A stretch of DNA of 64,000 bases from Nonomuraea harbinensis (GTDB lineage: Bacteria > Actinomycetota > Actinomycetes > Streptosporangiales > Streptosporangiaceae). Both the position numbers and the translations under genes were made by a program. Below, one piece after another: positions 30,347-38,825 of the stretch (the stretch's first letter is position 1; each line of letters starts with the position of its first letter). The notes beneath the pieces were generated by a model. It saw nothing but the letters and a program-made list of their open reading frames with translations. It was not told the origin of the DNA and made no database searches. The DNA lies in the NCBI RefSeq assembly GCF_019396385.1, contig NZ_JAHKRN010000013.1:1-64000 (forward strand), given 5' to 3'.

Positions 30347-30464
30347 ACCTGCGGGGGGATGTCCCCCGTATGCCCCTCAAGGGGCAGTGAACCGAGTTTG
30401 ATTTTCGTGGGGAAACCCCACGCCTTGCCCCCGATGGGGCAAGCGAAAGATTCAGAGGAGAACC
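30347..30464 (+). promoter_or_regulatory. Four consecutive hairpins between rplM and rpsI
   Basis: In 118 nt there are four G/C stems: CGGGGG/CCCCCG at 30352-30368; TGCCCC/GGGGCA at 30371-30386; CGTGGGG/CCCCACG with loop AAA at 30406-30422; and CTTGCCCC/GGGGCAAG at 30424-30443. The last ends 10 nt before the AGAGGAG ribosome binding site of rpsI. All have short loops and runs of four to six G-C pairs. This dense array suggests regulated folding or processing, not chance. Confidence 0.55.
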
Positions 30465-30986
30465 GTGGCTGAGCCCACCGGTGTCGAGACGGCCGTCGAG
30501 GCCGAGCAGGAGGACTTCTCCACCGAGGAGTTCCCGTCCGAGTACACCACCGAATCCGCCGCCAGCGCCGACGCTCCCGTGCGCAAGCCCGTCACCACGG
30601 GCAACTCGTACGGCACCGGCCGCCGCAAGGAGGCGATCGCCCGCGTGCGCATCGTCCCCGGCACCGGCAAGTGGACGATCAACGGTCGTTCGCTGGACAC
30701 CTACTTCCCCAACAAGGTCCACCAGCAGATCGTCAATGAGCCCTTCGTGGTGCTCGGCGCCGAAGAGGCGTTCGACGTCATCGCGCGCATCGACGGCGGC
30801 GGCGTGACCGGCCAGGCCGGCGCGCTGCGCATGGGCCTGTCCCGCGCGCTCGCGCTCCTGGACGTGGAAGTCAACCGCCCGCCGCTGAAGAAGGCCGGCT
30901 TCCTCACCCGTGACGCCCGCGCCACGGAGCGGAAGAAGTACGGCCTCAAGAAGGCCCGTAAGGCTCCGCAGTACAGCAAGCGCTGA
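30465..30986 (+). CDS. rpsI: 30S ribosomal protein S9
   Basis: Small-subunit head protein whose C-terminal tail reaches the P-site tRNA, 173 aa. GTG start with AGAGGAG upstream. An acidic N-terminal extension of about 45 aa precedes the conserved [19 protein letters not shown]. The C-terminus APQYSKR carries the invariant Lys-Arg end. The TTG of glmM starts one base after its stop. Confidence 0.97.
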   Translation: MAEPTGVETAVEAEQEDFSTEEFPSEYTTESAASADAPVRKPVTTGNSYGTGRRKEAIARVRIVPGTGKWTINGRSLDTYFPNKVHQQIVNEPFVVLGAEEAFDVIARIDGGGVTGQAGALRMGLSRALALLDVEVNRPPLKKAGFLTRDARATERKKYGLKKARKAPQYSKR

Positions 30987-30987
30987 C

Positions 30988-32340
30988 TTGGCGCGGCTGT
31001 TCGGCACCGACGGGGTGCGTGGGGTCGCCGGGCGCGACCTCACGGCCGAGCTCGCCATGGACCTTTCGGTCGCGGCGGCTCATGTCCTCGGCGATGCAGG
31101 CGTGTTCGCCACCGGCTCCAGCCGCAGGAGGCCGGTGGCGGTCGTAGGCCGGGACCCGCGAGCCTCGGGGGAGTTCCTCGAGGCCGCCGTGGTCGCCGGC
31201 CTCGCGTCGTCCGGAGTGGACGTGCTGCGCCTCGGCGTGCTGCCCACCCCGGCCGTCGCCCATCTCACGGCCGCGCTCGGCGCCGACCTCGGCGTCATGC
31301 TCTCGGCCTCGCACAACGCGGCGCCCGACAACGGGATCAAGTTCCTGGCCAGGGGCGGCTTCAAGCTCTCCGACGCGGTCGAGGACGAGATCGAGCGGCG
31401 GCTCGGCGAGGAGTGGAGCTTCCCCGTCGGCTCGTCCGTGGGGCGGGTGCGTGACGCGTACGGCGAGGCCGACCGTTACATCAGCCACGCGCTCGACACC
31501 GTCAGCGCCCGGCTCGACGGGCTCCACGTCGTGGTCGACTGCGCCCATGGCGCGGCCCACATGGTGGCGCCCGAGGCGCTGCTGCGCGCCGGCGCGCGGG
31601 TGGAGGCCATCGGCGCCCGGCCCGACGGCCTCAACATCAACGACGGCTACGGCTCCACCCATCTCGACAAGCTGACGCAGGTCGTGGTCTCGCGCGGCGC
31701 CGACGTCGGCATCGCCTACGACGGCGACGCCGACCGCTGCCTGGCGGTCGACCACACCGGCGCGGTCGTCGACGGCGACCAGATCATGGCCATCCTGGCC
31801 GTGGACATGCACGAGCAGGGCTCGCTGGCCAAGGACACCGTGGTCGCGACCGTCATGTCCAACCTGGGCTTCAAGCTGGCCATGCGCGAGGCGGGCATCA
31901 CCGTGATCGAGACCGCGGTGGGCGACCGTTACGTGCTGGAGCGGATGAAGGCCGAGGGCTACAACCTGGGCGGCGAGCAGTCGGGCCACGTCATCATGCT
32001 CGACCACGCCACCACGGGCGACGGCCTGCTCACCTCGCTCCACCTGCTGTCGGTGGTGGCCAGGTCCGGCCGGTCGCTGCGCGAGCTGGCGTCGGTGATG
32101 ACCGCGCTGCCGCAGATCCTGATCAACGTCAAGGGCGTCGACCGGGGCAAGGCCGCCGCGCCGGAGCTCAAGTCGGCCGTGACCGAGGCCGAGGTCGAGC
32201 TGGGCGAGACGGGCCGGGTGCTGATCCGGCCCAGCGGGACCGAGCCGATGATCCGCGTCATGGTGGAGGCCTCCTCGGAGGAGGAAGCCTCCAAGGTCGC
32301 GGAGCGCCTCGCCGACGTGGTCCGCACCGTCTGCGCCTGA
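30988..32340 (+). CDS. glmM: Phosphoglucosamine mutase
   Basis: Converts glucosamine-6-phosphate to glucosamine-1-phosphate for UDP-GlcNAc and peptidoglycan; 450 aa, the usual length, from TTG at 30988 ([15 protein letters not shown]). The phosphoserine loop [14 protein letters not shown], metal loop DGDADRC, sugar loop GEQSGHV and phosphate-binding [11 protein letters not shown] are intact. With no clear ribosome binding site, translation is probably coupled to rpsI, whose stop is one base upstream. Confidence 0.97.
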   Translation: MARLFGTDGVRGVAGRDLTAELAMDLSVAAAHVLGDAGVFATGSSRRRPVAVVGRDPRASGEFLEAAVVAGLASSGVDVLRLGVLPTPAVAHLTAALGADLGVMLSASHNAAPDNGIKFLARGGFKLSDAVEDEIERRLGEEWSFPVGSSVGRVRDAYGEADRYISHALDTVSARLDGLHVVVDCAHGAAHMVAPEALLRAGARVEAIGARPDGLNINDGYGSTHLDKLTQVVVSRGADVGIAYDGDADRCLAVDHTGAVVDGDQIMAILAVDMHEQGSLAKDTVVATVMSNLGFKLAMREAGITVIETAVGDRYVLERMKAEGYNLGGEQSGHVIMLDHATTGDGLLTSLHLLSVVARSGRSLRELASVMTALPQILINVKGVDRGKAAAPELKSAVTEAEVELGETGRVLIRPSGTEPMIRVMVEASSEEEASKVAERLADVVRTVCA

Positions 32341-32345
32341 ACGCG

Positions 32346-32376
32346 CCTCCGGGTACGGGATCGCCGTGCCCGGAGG
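32346..32376. terminator. Bidirectional terminator between glmM and the PIN gene
   Basis: CCTCCGGGTACGG (32346-32358) pairs with CCGTGCCCGGAGG (32364-32376), a 13-bp stem with one T-G mismatch pair and a 5-nt loop. It fills the 36-nt gap between two converging genes, so it can serve both strands. Confidence 0.75.
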
Positions 32377-32844
32377 TCAGGCGTGAGACCTGAGCTGGTC
32401 GTCGAGAGTCCAGATGCCTGCCTCGACCCCGCTCACCCGTCTCTGATAAAGCTCGCGTTCGGCGAGGATGCACAGATCACCCAACCCGAGCTTGCTCATG
32501 ACGTGATCGGTCAGCGGGACTCCGGTTCCTGCCCCGTCGATGAGCGCTCGCAGGAACTCCGGCCCCCACTCCACGGAGTGAAGCACCCACGGCGCCTTGC
32601 CCTCGATGACCAGCCGCAGGAGCTGGGAGAGCTTGTCGGCATACTGGCGGCGCAGCCGGCCGTCGGCCAGCTGGGCGATGTGATTACCGGTCTCGATCAC
32701 CGCTGTCACGGGGAGGATCAGCCTGCAGCGGCTGCGTTTGTCCGCAAGCTGGCCTGAGACCATCTCGCGGTCCTGGTTCTTCCCGGGGATGTCGAGAAGG
32801 TTGCAGAGGACTGAGGTGTCGACGAACTCGACCCGGCGGCTCAT
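32377..32844 (-). CDS. PIN-like nuclease paired with an ATPase
   Basis: 155 aa from ATG at 32844; a GTG at 32850 overlapping the upstream stop (GTGA) would add two residues. The pattern fits a PIN-domain RNase: acidic residues in FVDTSVLCNLLD near the N-terminus, VIETGN about residue 51, GLGDLCILAERE about residue 123 and GIWTLDDQL at the C-terminus. These four clusters match the metal-binding Asp/Glu positions of the fold. No VapB-like antitoxin lies beside it. The partner is the ATPase gene immediately upstream, 2 nt away. RNase activity is inferred, not shown. Confidence 0.65.
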   Translation of the reverse strand: MSRRVEFVDTSVLCNLLDIPGKNQDREMVSGQLADKRSRCRLILPVTAVIETGNHIAQLADGRLRRQYADKLSQLLRLVIEGKAPWVLHSVEWGPEFLRALIDGAGTGVPLTDHVMSKLGLGDLCILAERELYQRRVSGVEAGIWTLDDQLRSHA

Positions 32845-32846
32845 GG

Positions 32847-34202
32847 TCACCCAAGCCCCATCAGGCGGTCGAACTCGGTGTGGTCGTCGTTCTCGGGAGG
32901 ACTCTGCTCCAGCAGCCCCGAGGTGATGACGGCTCCGAGGTCGCCTTGTGCCATCAGGCTCGGGTAACCAGCAAGATCCGGCAGCTTGGTGAGCCGGGAA
33001 AGACCTGTCTCGCGATCCCGGGTGCTGACCACCACGTTCCGGTGATCCTCTCGCGAAAGGGCCGACAGCAGCGCGGGGCTGTGTGTGGTGAACACCGTTT
33101 GGGCGGTGCGTTCCTCAGTAGCGCTCTTCACCAGCTTGAGGAGCTGCGAGGCCTGCGACGGATGCAGGCCGTTCTCCAGTTCCTCGATGACCAGCAAGGG
33201 GATCGCCGCTCCGTCCGTGGGCTCACGCCGGTTGAGGTCGAGGTCTCTGCCCTGGCGGAGCAGCGTCGTGGCGATGGCGATGAACCGCAGCAGACCGTCG
33301 CTCATCTCGCGGGCCGGCGTCGTGGCACCGTCTTCTCGCAGCGCGAGCATCAGGTCATCGAGCTCGGAGCGGATGAGCTCGATGCCGGATATCTCGTGGT
33401 CGACGAGAGCTTGGGCGTGCCGCAGCAGCCGCTCGTAGGCCGCGGGGTCGACGTGCTTGAGGTGCCCGACGACCGCGGAGATGTTCTCCGCGGTCCTGCG
33501 CAGGCGGATGTCCCGGCTGGGAACGTACTGGCGCATCAGATGCGGGACCGGGTCCAGATGGAAGACGCCGCGCAGAGTGTCCAGGACATCCTGCGCCGCT
33601 GCGGCCACATGACGCTCCGCATCAGTCGTCAGGTCCAGTCTGAGAGGCAGTTGCGCGGTCAGCAGCCGGGACGAGCGGAAGGTGGCCTTCGGATCGCGGC
33701 CCGGTCGCCCGTTGTAGTAGCGCGCTTCGATGCTTCCGCTTCCTTCGGAAGAGCTCACGCCATGCAGCAGCGTATGGAACGCACGCCCGGCCAGATCGTT
33801 GGTCCGCCGGAGCTTGCCGGAGAATCCTCGAAGCGATTCGCTGATGATCCCGGGCTCGGGGCGCACGCGGATCTCGACATCGAAAATGATCCCGACGTAC
33901 GCGCCATGTTCGACGCGATCAAAGTTGATCACCTGACAACCCAGCCGGAACGTGTCCTCTCCATGGGGAGGGCAGCCCGTGATGCCCCCCCGCAACGGGC
34001 CTTCGTCCCCCCGCCTGCTGTCGAGGGAGTCGACGATGTCGCCACCCTCTGCGAGCCGCGAGAGCACCTCCAGCCCGTCGAGAGCGTTGGATTTTCCGCT
34101 GCTGTTCCGGCCGATGAGCAACGTCATGTCACCCAGCGGGAGGCGAGCGTCGCGAAAGGTCTTGAAGCTCGTCAGACTCAGCTGGGTCAGGCGCGCGGGC
34201 AT
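32847..34202 (-). CDS. ABC/AAA-type ATPase (OLD/AAA15/AAA21-like)
   Basis: 451 aa. N-terminal FKTF segment, then Walker A GRNSSGKSN at residues 31-39. A middle region of about 200 aa has no long coiled coil. A signature-like REMSDGLLRFIAI lies at 298-310, Walker B LLVIEELENGLHP at 337-348 and the switch His in TTHSPALL about 374. This is the RecF/SMC-like ATPase architecture found in OLD-family, AAA15 and related conflict proteins. I see no C-terminal TOPRIM domain; the likely effector is the adjacent PIN-like gene. The pair is flanked by glmM and an ABC-2 transporter, which suggests an insertion into a conserved neighbourhood. Confidence 0.82.
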   Translation of the reverse strand: MPARLTQLSLTSFKTFRDARLPLGDMTLLIGRNSSGKSNALDGLEVLSRLAEGGDIVDSLDSRRGDEGPLRGGITGCPPHGEDTFRLGCQVINFDRVEHGAYVGIIFDVEIRVRPEPGIISESLRGFSGKLRRTNDLAGRAFHTLLHGVSSSEGSGSIEARYYNGRPGRDPKATFRSSRLLTAQLPLRLDLTTDAERHVAAAAQDVLDTLRGVFHLDPVPHLMRQYVPSRDIRLRRTAENISAVVGHLKHVDPAAYERLLRHAQALVDHEISGIELIRSELDDLMLALREDGATTPAREMSDGLLRFIAIATTLLRQGRDLDLNRREPTDGAAIPLLVIEELENGLHPSQASQLLKLVKSATEERTAQTVFTTHSPALLSALSREDHRNVVVSTRDRETGLSRLTKLPDLAGYPSLMAQGDLGAVITSGLLEQSPPENDDHTEFDRLMGLG

Positions 34203-34241
34203 GGCACAACGTTACACGCGGGTCGATCAGTCGCCTGGTCG

Positions 34242-34958
34242 CTATTCGTCGCCCGTCAGGGAGAAGACCCGCAGGCGGCGGCCGGCCCAGAAGACGGCGG
34301 CGACGGTGACGACGACCAGGGCGGGGACGGCGAAGGCCAGGGTGACCTCCGCCTCGAAGAACGGCGAGGTGACGACCTGGTCGGCGACCGTCTGGCCCCA
34401 CTGCTGGATGGAGAAGCGCTTGGCCCCCGGCACCAGGCTGCCGACCAGCGACTCCCAGACGAGGGCGTAGATGATGCCGATCGTGACCGCGTGGCGGGTG
34501 ACGACGCCGAGCAGCAGGAAGACGGCCGCGTAGGCGATGCCCGCGACGAGGGTGCCGAGGGCGAAGCCGGCGGCGATGCCGTCTTCGTTGCCCACGAGGA
34601 TCCAGGCCGCCAGGTAGGTGGGCACGGCCGCGAACACGGCCACCAGCGAGGCAGCCACCGCGAACTTGGTCCACGCGACGAGCGGCCGGGAGATCGGCTT
34701 GGACATCAGGTGGATGATGGTGCCGTCGTCGATCTCGGGGGCGATCACTCCTGTGCCGGCGATGAGGCCGAGCAACGGCAGGAGGGTGCCGATGGCGAAG
34801 TTCTGCATCAGCAGCACGGCCGTGCGCTGGTCGCCGCCGCCGAAGAAGCTGAACATGAGGGCCAGGGCGATCAGCGCCAGGGGCAGCAGGAGCAGCAGGA
34901 CGACCCTGCGCCTGCCCAGCAGCGCCCGGTAGGTGATGCCTGCCACGACGGTGTTCAT
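34242..34958 (-). CDS. ABC-2 type transporter permease
   Basis: 238 aa with six predicted hydrophobic segments. The cytoplasmic signature PEIDDGTIIHLMSKPISRPLVAWTK around residues 74-95 is typical of ABC-2 permeases. It lies 1 nt after the ATPase gene upstream and ends the four-gene transporter operon. Substrate unknown; export is likely for this family. Confidence 0.88.
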   Translation of the reverse strand: MNTVVAGITYRALLGRRRVVLLLLLPLALIALALMFSFFGGGDQRTAVLLMQNFAIGTLLPLLGLIAGTGVIAPEIDDGTIIHLMSKPISRPLVAWTKFAVAASLVAVFAAVPTYLAAWILVGNEDGIAAGFALGTLVAGIAYAAVFLLLGVVTRHAVTIGIIYALVWESLVGSLVPGAKRFSIQQWGQTVADQVVTSPFFEAEVTLAFAVPALVVVTVAAVFWAGRRLRVFSLTGDE

Positions 34959-34959
34959 G

Positions 34960-35874
34960 TCAGCTGCTCCTGTTGATCAGGTAGGAGAAGACGCTCTCCA
35001 GGTCCTCGTCGGCGGGTGACACCTCGTGCAGGCGCACGCCCTGGTCGCGGGCCACGCGGGGGAGCAGCCTGGCGAACCGGCGGAACTCGGTGGCCTGCAC
35101 CTCCAGGCCGTCGAGGCTGAGCGTGACGCCCCCGGCGGAATCGTCGCGGATGAGGGCGGCGGCGAGCTTGCGGTCGTCGCTGGAGCGGATCCTGAACAGG
35201 TGGGGCCGGTCGGTCATGAGCCGGCGGATGTCGCGGAAGTTGCCCGAGGCGGCGTGGCGGCCCGAGACCAGCACCTCGATGTGCTGGGCGACCCGCTCGA
35301 CCTCCTCCAGGATGTGGGAGCTGAACAGGATGGTCTTGCCTGCGGTGCCCATCGACCGGATGAGGTCCATCAGGTGGAGCCGCTGGCGTGGGTCCATGCC
35401 GTTGAAGGGCTCGTCGAGCAGCAGCACGCCGGGGTCGTGGACGAGCGCGGCGGCGACCTTGACCCGCTGGCGCATGCCCTTGGAGTAGGTCTCGACCCGG
35501 CGGTCCTTCGGCTCCTCCATCTCGACCGTGGCCAGGGCCTTGCGGGCGGCCTCCTCCGGGTTGGGCAGGCCGTGGAGCCTGGCCGCCGAGAGCACGAACT
35601 GCCAGCCGGTCAGGAAGCCGTAGACGCCCTCGCGCTCGGGCACCAGGCCGATGTCGCGGTAGACGTGGTGGTTCTTCCAGACGGCGGCGCCGTCGAGGGT
35701 GACGGTGCCGCCGGAGGGGGACAGGAACCCGGCCATCATGTGGAGGAGCGTCGACTTGCCGGCTCCGTTGGGCCCGAGCAGTCCGGTGACGCCGGGCCCG
35801 ATCGTCATGGTGACGTCGTTGACCGCGACGACGTTGCCGTACCAGCGGGAGACCTGGGAGAGCTCGATCTTCAC
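34960..35874 (-). CDS. ABC transporter ATP-binding protein
   Basis: 304 aa from GTG at 35874, which overlaps the stop of the upstream permease (GTGA). Walker A GPNGAGKST is near residue 37, signature YSKGMRQRVKVAAAL, Walker B VLLLDEPFNGMDP and switch His in SSHILEE. About 80 C-terminal residues form the extension common in ABC-2 export ATPases. Partner of the 238-aa permease. Confidence 0.92.
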   Translation of the reverse strand: MKIELSQVSRWYGNVVAVNDVTMTIGPGVTGLLGPNGAGKSTLLHMMAGFLSPSGGTVTLDGAAVWKNHHVYRDIGLVPEREGVYGFLTGWQFVLSAARLHGLPNPEEAARKALATVEMEEPKDRRVETYSKGMRQRVKVAAALVHDPGVLLLDEPFNGMDPRQRLHLMDLIRSMGTAGKTILFSSHILEEVERVAQHIEVLVSGRHAASGNFRDIRRLMTDRPHLFRIRSSDDRKLAAALIRDDSAGGVTLSLDGLEVQATEFRRFARLLPRVARDQGVRLHEVSPADEDLESVFSYLINRSS

Positions 35875-36728
35875 TGCGAGGCCGCCTTCCGGTAGCGCGC
35901 AGACAGGACCGCCATGGCGGCGGCGATGAGGGCCAGCACGATCAGGATCGGCGCCGGGCCACCGGGGTAGGCGCCGTCGGGGATGTGGGCCGTGCTGCCG
36001 AACAGCCACACCTGCGCGGCGTCGACCAGCCAGAACGGGTTGATCAGCCAGCCCCAGGCGCCGGCCGACCGGTAACCGGACTCGTAGAGCGCGGCGTAGA
36101 TCATCGGCGCCGCGCCGGTGGACAGCAGGTAGACGGTGATCACCGAGGCGACGCCGAGCCCGCGCCGGGGCGTCAGCGCGGCCAGCGCCAGCCCCACGGT
36201 GGACAGCAGCACGGCCAGCACCGCGGCCATGGTCACCGCGCCGAGGTATTCGCCGGTGGGCGGCGGGCCGGGCATGTCGACGAGCAGGTCGCCGACGAAC
36301 ATCACCGTCAGCGGGACGGCCACCAGCAGGAACAGCGCCACGGTCATGGCCGCGACCTTGGCTCCGACGTACTCGGTGATGGTGACCGGGCGGGAGAGGT
36401 AGAGCGGCAGGACGCGGTGGCGCAGGTCGGGGGCGACCACGGTGGGCGCCTGGGAGGCCAGGAAGATGGCCACCACGGCCTGCATGACCACGGCGTAGCC
36501 GCTGTAGTCGCCGACCCGCTGCTGGATCATCGCCATCGTCGCGATCGAAACCACGACGGGGAACATCATGATGGCGGCCAGCGAGAACGGCATGATCTTG
36601 GATCGGGCGGGCCTGCCGAGGCCGAAGACGCCGCGCAGGCTGTGGACGCCCAGCGCCAGCACGGTGTGGTGGCGGCCCAGCCGGGGGCCGTCGTAGTGGC
36701 GGTAGCCGATGTCGTAGATCTCAGACAT
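35871..36728 (-). CDS. ABC-2 type transporter permease
   Basis: 285 aa. The N-terminus MSEIYDIGYRHYDGPRLGR is a pattern common in actinobacterial ABC-2 permeases, followed by about six membrane segments. It overlaps the preceding ATPase gene by 8 nt and the following one by 4 nt. Substrate unknown. Confidence 0.9.
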   Translation of the reverse strand: MSEIYDIGYRHYDGPRLGRHHTVLALGVHSLRGVFGLGRPARSKIMPFSLAAIMMFPVVVSIATMAMIQQRVGDYSGYAVVMQAVVAIFLASQAPTVVAPDLRHRVLPLYLSRPVTITEYVGAKVAAMTVALFLLVAVPLTVMFVGDLLVDMPGPPPTGEYLGAVTMAAVLAVLLSTVGLALAALTPRRGLGVASVITVYLLSTGAAPMIYAALYESGYRSAGAWGWLINPFWLVDAAQVWLFGSTAHIPDGAYPGGPAPILIVLALIAAAMAVLSARYRKAASQ

Positions 36729-37629
36729 GGGCGGCCTCCCCCCTGAAGACGTCCTCGATGCGGTTGCGGCCCTGCTCCAGGCGGATGAGGCACAGGTCGA
36801 GGTCGGCGGTGGCGTCGCGGACGGCGTCGTAGGTCTCGGGGCCGCGCACCTTGACGAGGAGCATGCGGCCGTGCGGGGTGACGGTCTGGCCCAGCTCGGC
36901 CAGCCGCCCGGCCAGCGCGTCGGCGCCCTCCTCGACCTCGACCGTGATGGTCTCGGTGGCTTGGGTGAACTCGGTGATGGCGGACGAGCGCAGCAGCCGG
37001 CCGGAGTCGATCACGATGACGTGGTCGCAGACCCGCTCCAGCTCGCCGAGCAGGTGGGAGGTGACGAGCACGCTGATGCCGAACTCGGTGCCGATGCGCC
37101 GGATCAGGGTCAGCATCTCGTCGCGGCCCCGGGGGTCGAGCCCGTTGGTCGGCTCGTCGAGGAAGATCAGCTTGGGGTCGTGGACGATCGCCTGGGCGAG
37201 CTTGACCCGCTGCTTCATGCCGGTGGAGTAGCCGCCGATCGGGCGGTAGCGCTCTTCGGCGAGGCCGACGTGGCGCAGCACGTCGGCGGCGCGCTCGCGG
37301 GCGGCGGTGCGCGGCAGCCCCGACATCCGCGCGAGGTGGACGACCAGCTCGGTCGCGGACACGTCGGGCGGCAGGCACTCGTGCTCCGGCATGTAGCCGA
37401 CCAGCCTGCGGATCTCGGCGCTCTGGGTGAAGGCGTCGAGGCCGAGCACGGCGGCCCGGCCCTCGGACACCGGCAGCAGGCCGAGCAGGATCTTGATGAG
37501 TGTCGATTTGCCCGCGCCGTTCGCCCCGACGAGGCCGGTGACGCCGGGACCGACGGTGACCGTGAGCCGGTCGAGCGCCGTGACGGTGGGGAAGCGTTTG
37601 GTCAGCCCCTCGATGGCGAGGATGTGCAT
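36721..37629 (-). CDS. ABC transporter ATP-binding protein
   Basis: 302 aa from ATG at 37629 (MHILAIEGLTKRFPTVTAL). Walker A GANGAGKST, signature YSTGMKQRVKLAQAI, Walker B LIFLDEPTNGLDP and switch His in TSHLLGEL are all intact, with a C-terminal regulatory extension. First gene of the operon ATPase-permease-ATPase-permease; two half-transporter pairs encoded together suggest a heteromeric exporter. Confidence 0.93.
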   Translation of the reverse strand: MHILAIEGLTKRFPTVTALDRLTVTVGPGVTGLVGANGAGKSTLIKILLGLLPVSEGRAAVLGLDAFTQSAEIRRLVGYMPEHECLPPDVSATELVVHLARMSGLPRTAARERAADVLRHVGLAEERYRPIGGYSTGMKQRVKLAQAIVHDPKLIFLDEPTNGLDPRGRDEMLTLIRRIGTEFGISVLVTSHLLGELERVCDHVIVIDSGRLLRSSAITEFTQATETITVEVEEGADALAGRLAELGQTVTPHGRMLLVKVRGPETYDAVRDATADLDLCLIRLEQGRNRIEDVFRGEAAHV

Positions 37630-37736
37630 GCCCCGGACCCTACCGGCCGGGGATGCCGCGAATCGTCGTCCCAAGGGATGAATGGGTGTCATCCCTGAGC
37701 CGGCATCGGGGCCCCGGCCAGGGTCCTCCTCAGGGA

Positions 37737-38654
37737 TCAGGTCCTGCGCAGCACCACCCGCCGGACGGAGTGGTCGCGGCCCTTGTGCATGACCAGGTCG
37801 GCGCGGCCGCGGGTGGGGGCGATGTTGTCGATCAGGTTGCGTTCGTTGATGTCGCGCCAGACGTTGACGGCGAACTTCGTCGCCTCGTCGTACGGCATGT
37901 CCGCGATGTACTTGAAGTAGGACTTGGGGTCTTCGAAGGCGGTGCGGCGGAGCTTGTGGAAGCGGTCGACGTACCACGTGCGGACGTGTTCCACCTTGGC
38001 GTCGACGTAGATGGAGAAGTCGAAGTAGTCGTTGACGGCGAGGGAGGTGGGCGGGGCGGGCTGGAGGACGTTGAGCCCTTCCATGATGAGGATGTCTGGA
38101 TTTTTCACGACCTGGGAGGCGCCGGGGACGATGTCGTACTCCAGATGGCTGTAGACCGGCGCGTGCACCTCGGCCGCCCCCGCCTTCACCTCCGCCACGA
38201 ACCGCACCAGCGCCCGCCGGTCGTAGCTCTCGGGGAAGCCCTTGCGATGCATGATGCCCTTGGACTCCAGCACCGCGTTCGGATAGAGGAAGCTGTCCGT
38301 CGTCACCAACTCCACGTGCGGATGCTCCGGCCACCTCGCCAGCAGCGTGTGGAGCAGCCGCGCCGTCGTCGACTTGCCGACCGCGACGCTGCCCGCGATG
38401 CCCAGGACGTACGGCACGCGCCGCTCGTGATGCCCGAGGAAGGCGCTCAGCACGCTGCTGCGCTGCTTGGATCCGGTGAAATGGAGGTTGAGCAGCCGGG
38501 TCAGCGGCAGATAGATGTCGGTCACTTCGGTGAGGTCGATGGGGTCGTCAACGCCGCGCAGCTCTTCCAGCTCGTCCGCGGTGAGAGTCAAGGGCGTGTT
38601 CTTGCGGAGGTCGCTCCACTGCTCCCTGCTCAGTTCAACGTAACCGTTGTTCAC
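37737..38654 (-). CDS. coaA: Pantothenate kinase type I
   Basis: First step of coenzyme A synthesis; 305 aa from GTG at 38654 ([20 protein letters not shown]). P-loop [12 protein letters not shown], then [22 protein letters not shown] and [10 protein letters not shown] are diagnostic. The frame is open upstream, and a GTG at 38705 would add 17 residues; neither start has a good ribosome binding site, so the N-terminus is uncertain. Transcribed away from the PhoX-like gene. Confidence 0.95.
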   Translation of the reverse strand: MNNGYVELSREQWSDLRKNTPLTLTADELEELRGVDDPIDLTEVTDIYLPLTRLLNLHFTGSKQRSSVLSAFLGHHERRVPYVLGIAGSVAVGKSTTARLLHTLLARWPEHPHVELVTTDSFLYPNAVLESKGIMHRKGFPESYDRRALVRFVAEVKAGAAEVHAPVYSHLEYDIVPGASQVVKNPDILIMEGLNVLQPAPPTSLAVNDYFDFSIYVDAKVEHVRTWYVDRFHKLRRTAFEDPKSYFKYIADMPYDEATKFAVNVWRDINERNLIDNIAPTRGRADLVMHKGRDHSVRRVVLRRT

Positions 38655-38698
38655 CTTGGCAGCGTAACGACGCGGTCCAGCTTGCCCATCAGCCGGGG

Positions 38699-38717
38699 TA
38701 TCCACAGGCTGTGGATG
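38699..38717. promoter_or_regulatory. Inverted DnaA-box-like pair in the coaA/PhoX divergent region
   Basis: ATCCACAG and CTGTGGAT form a perfect palindrome around one base. Read outward, the arms give GTATCCACA and TCATCCACA, each 7-8 of 9 matches to the DnaA box TTATCCACA. It lies 45-63 nt upstream of the coaA start, so it may instead be an operator. No cluster of further boxes is visible, so this is not an origin. Confidence 0.3.
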
Positions 38718-38825
38718 AAAACGGGGATTACCGATAACCAGTTCGGGGAAGGATGCAGGATTCGCCGGAATGGTGGGGATACCTGGGGTTATCGTGCGGG
38801 TAGTCGTCGCCGTCTCGGAGGTCGT

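Noticed and set aside
32377..32844. Classical VapBC toxin-antitoxin pair
   Set aside because: There is no small AbrB-, RHH- or Phd-like antitoxin frame next to the PIN-like gene; the coupled partner is a 451-aa ATPase.
38699..38717. Replication origin
   Set aside because: Only one DnaA-box-like pair; no dnaA-dnaN neighbourhood and no AT-rich unwinding region.
37653..38825. N-terminal extension of the PhoX-like frame
   Set aside because: The frame is open for 390 codons opposite coaA, but the twin-arginine signal and ribosome binding site place the start at 38826.
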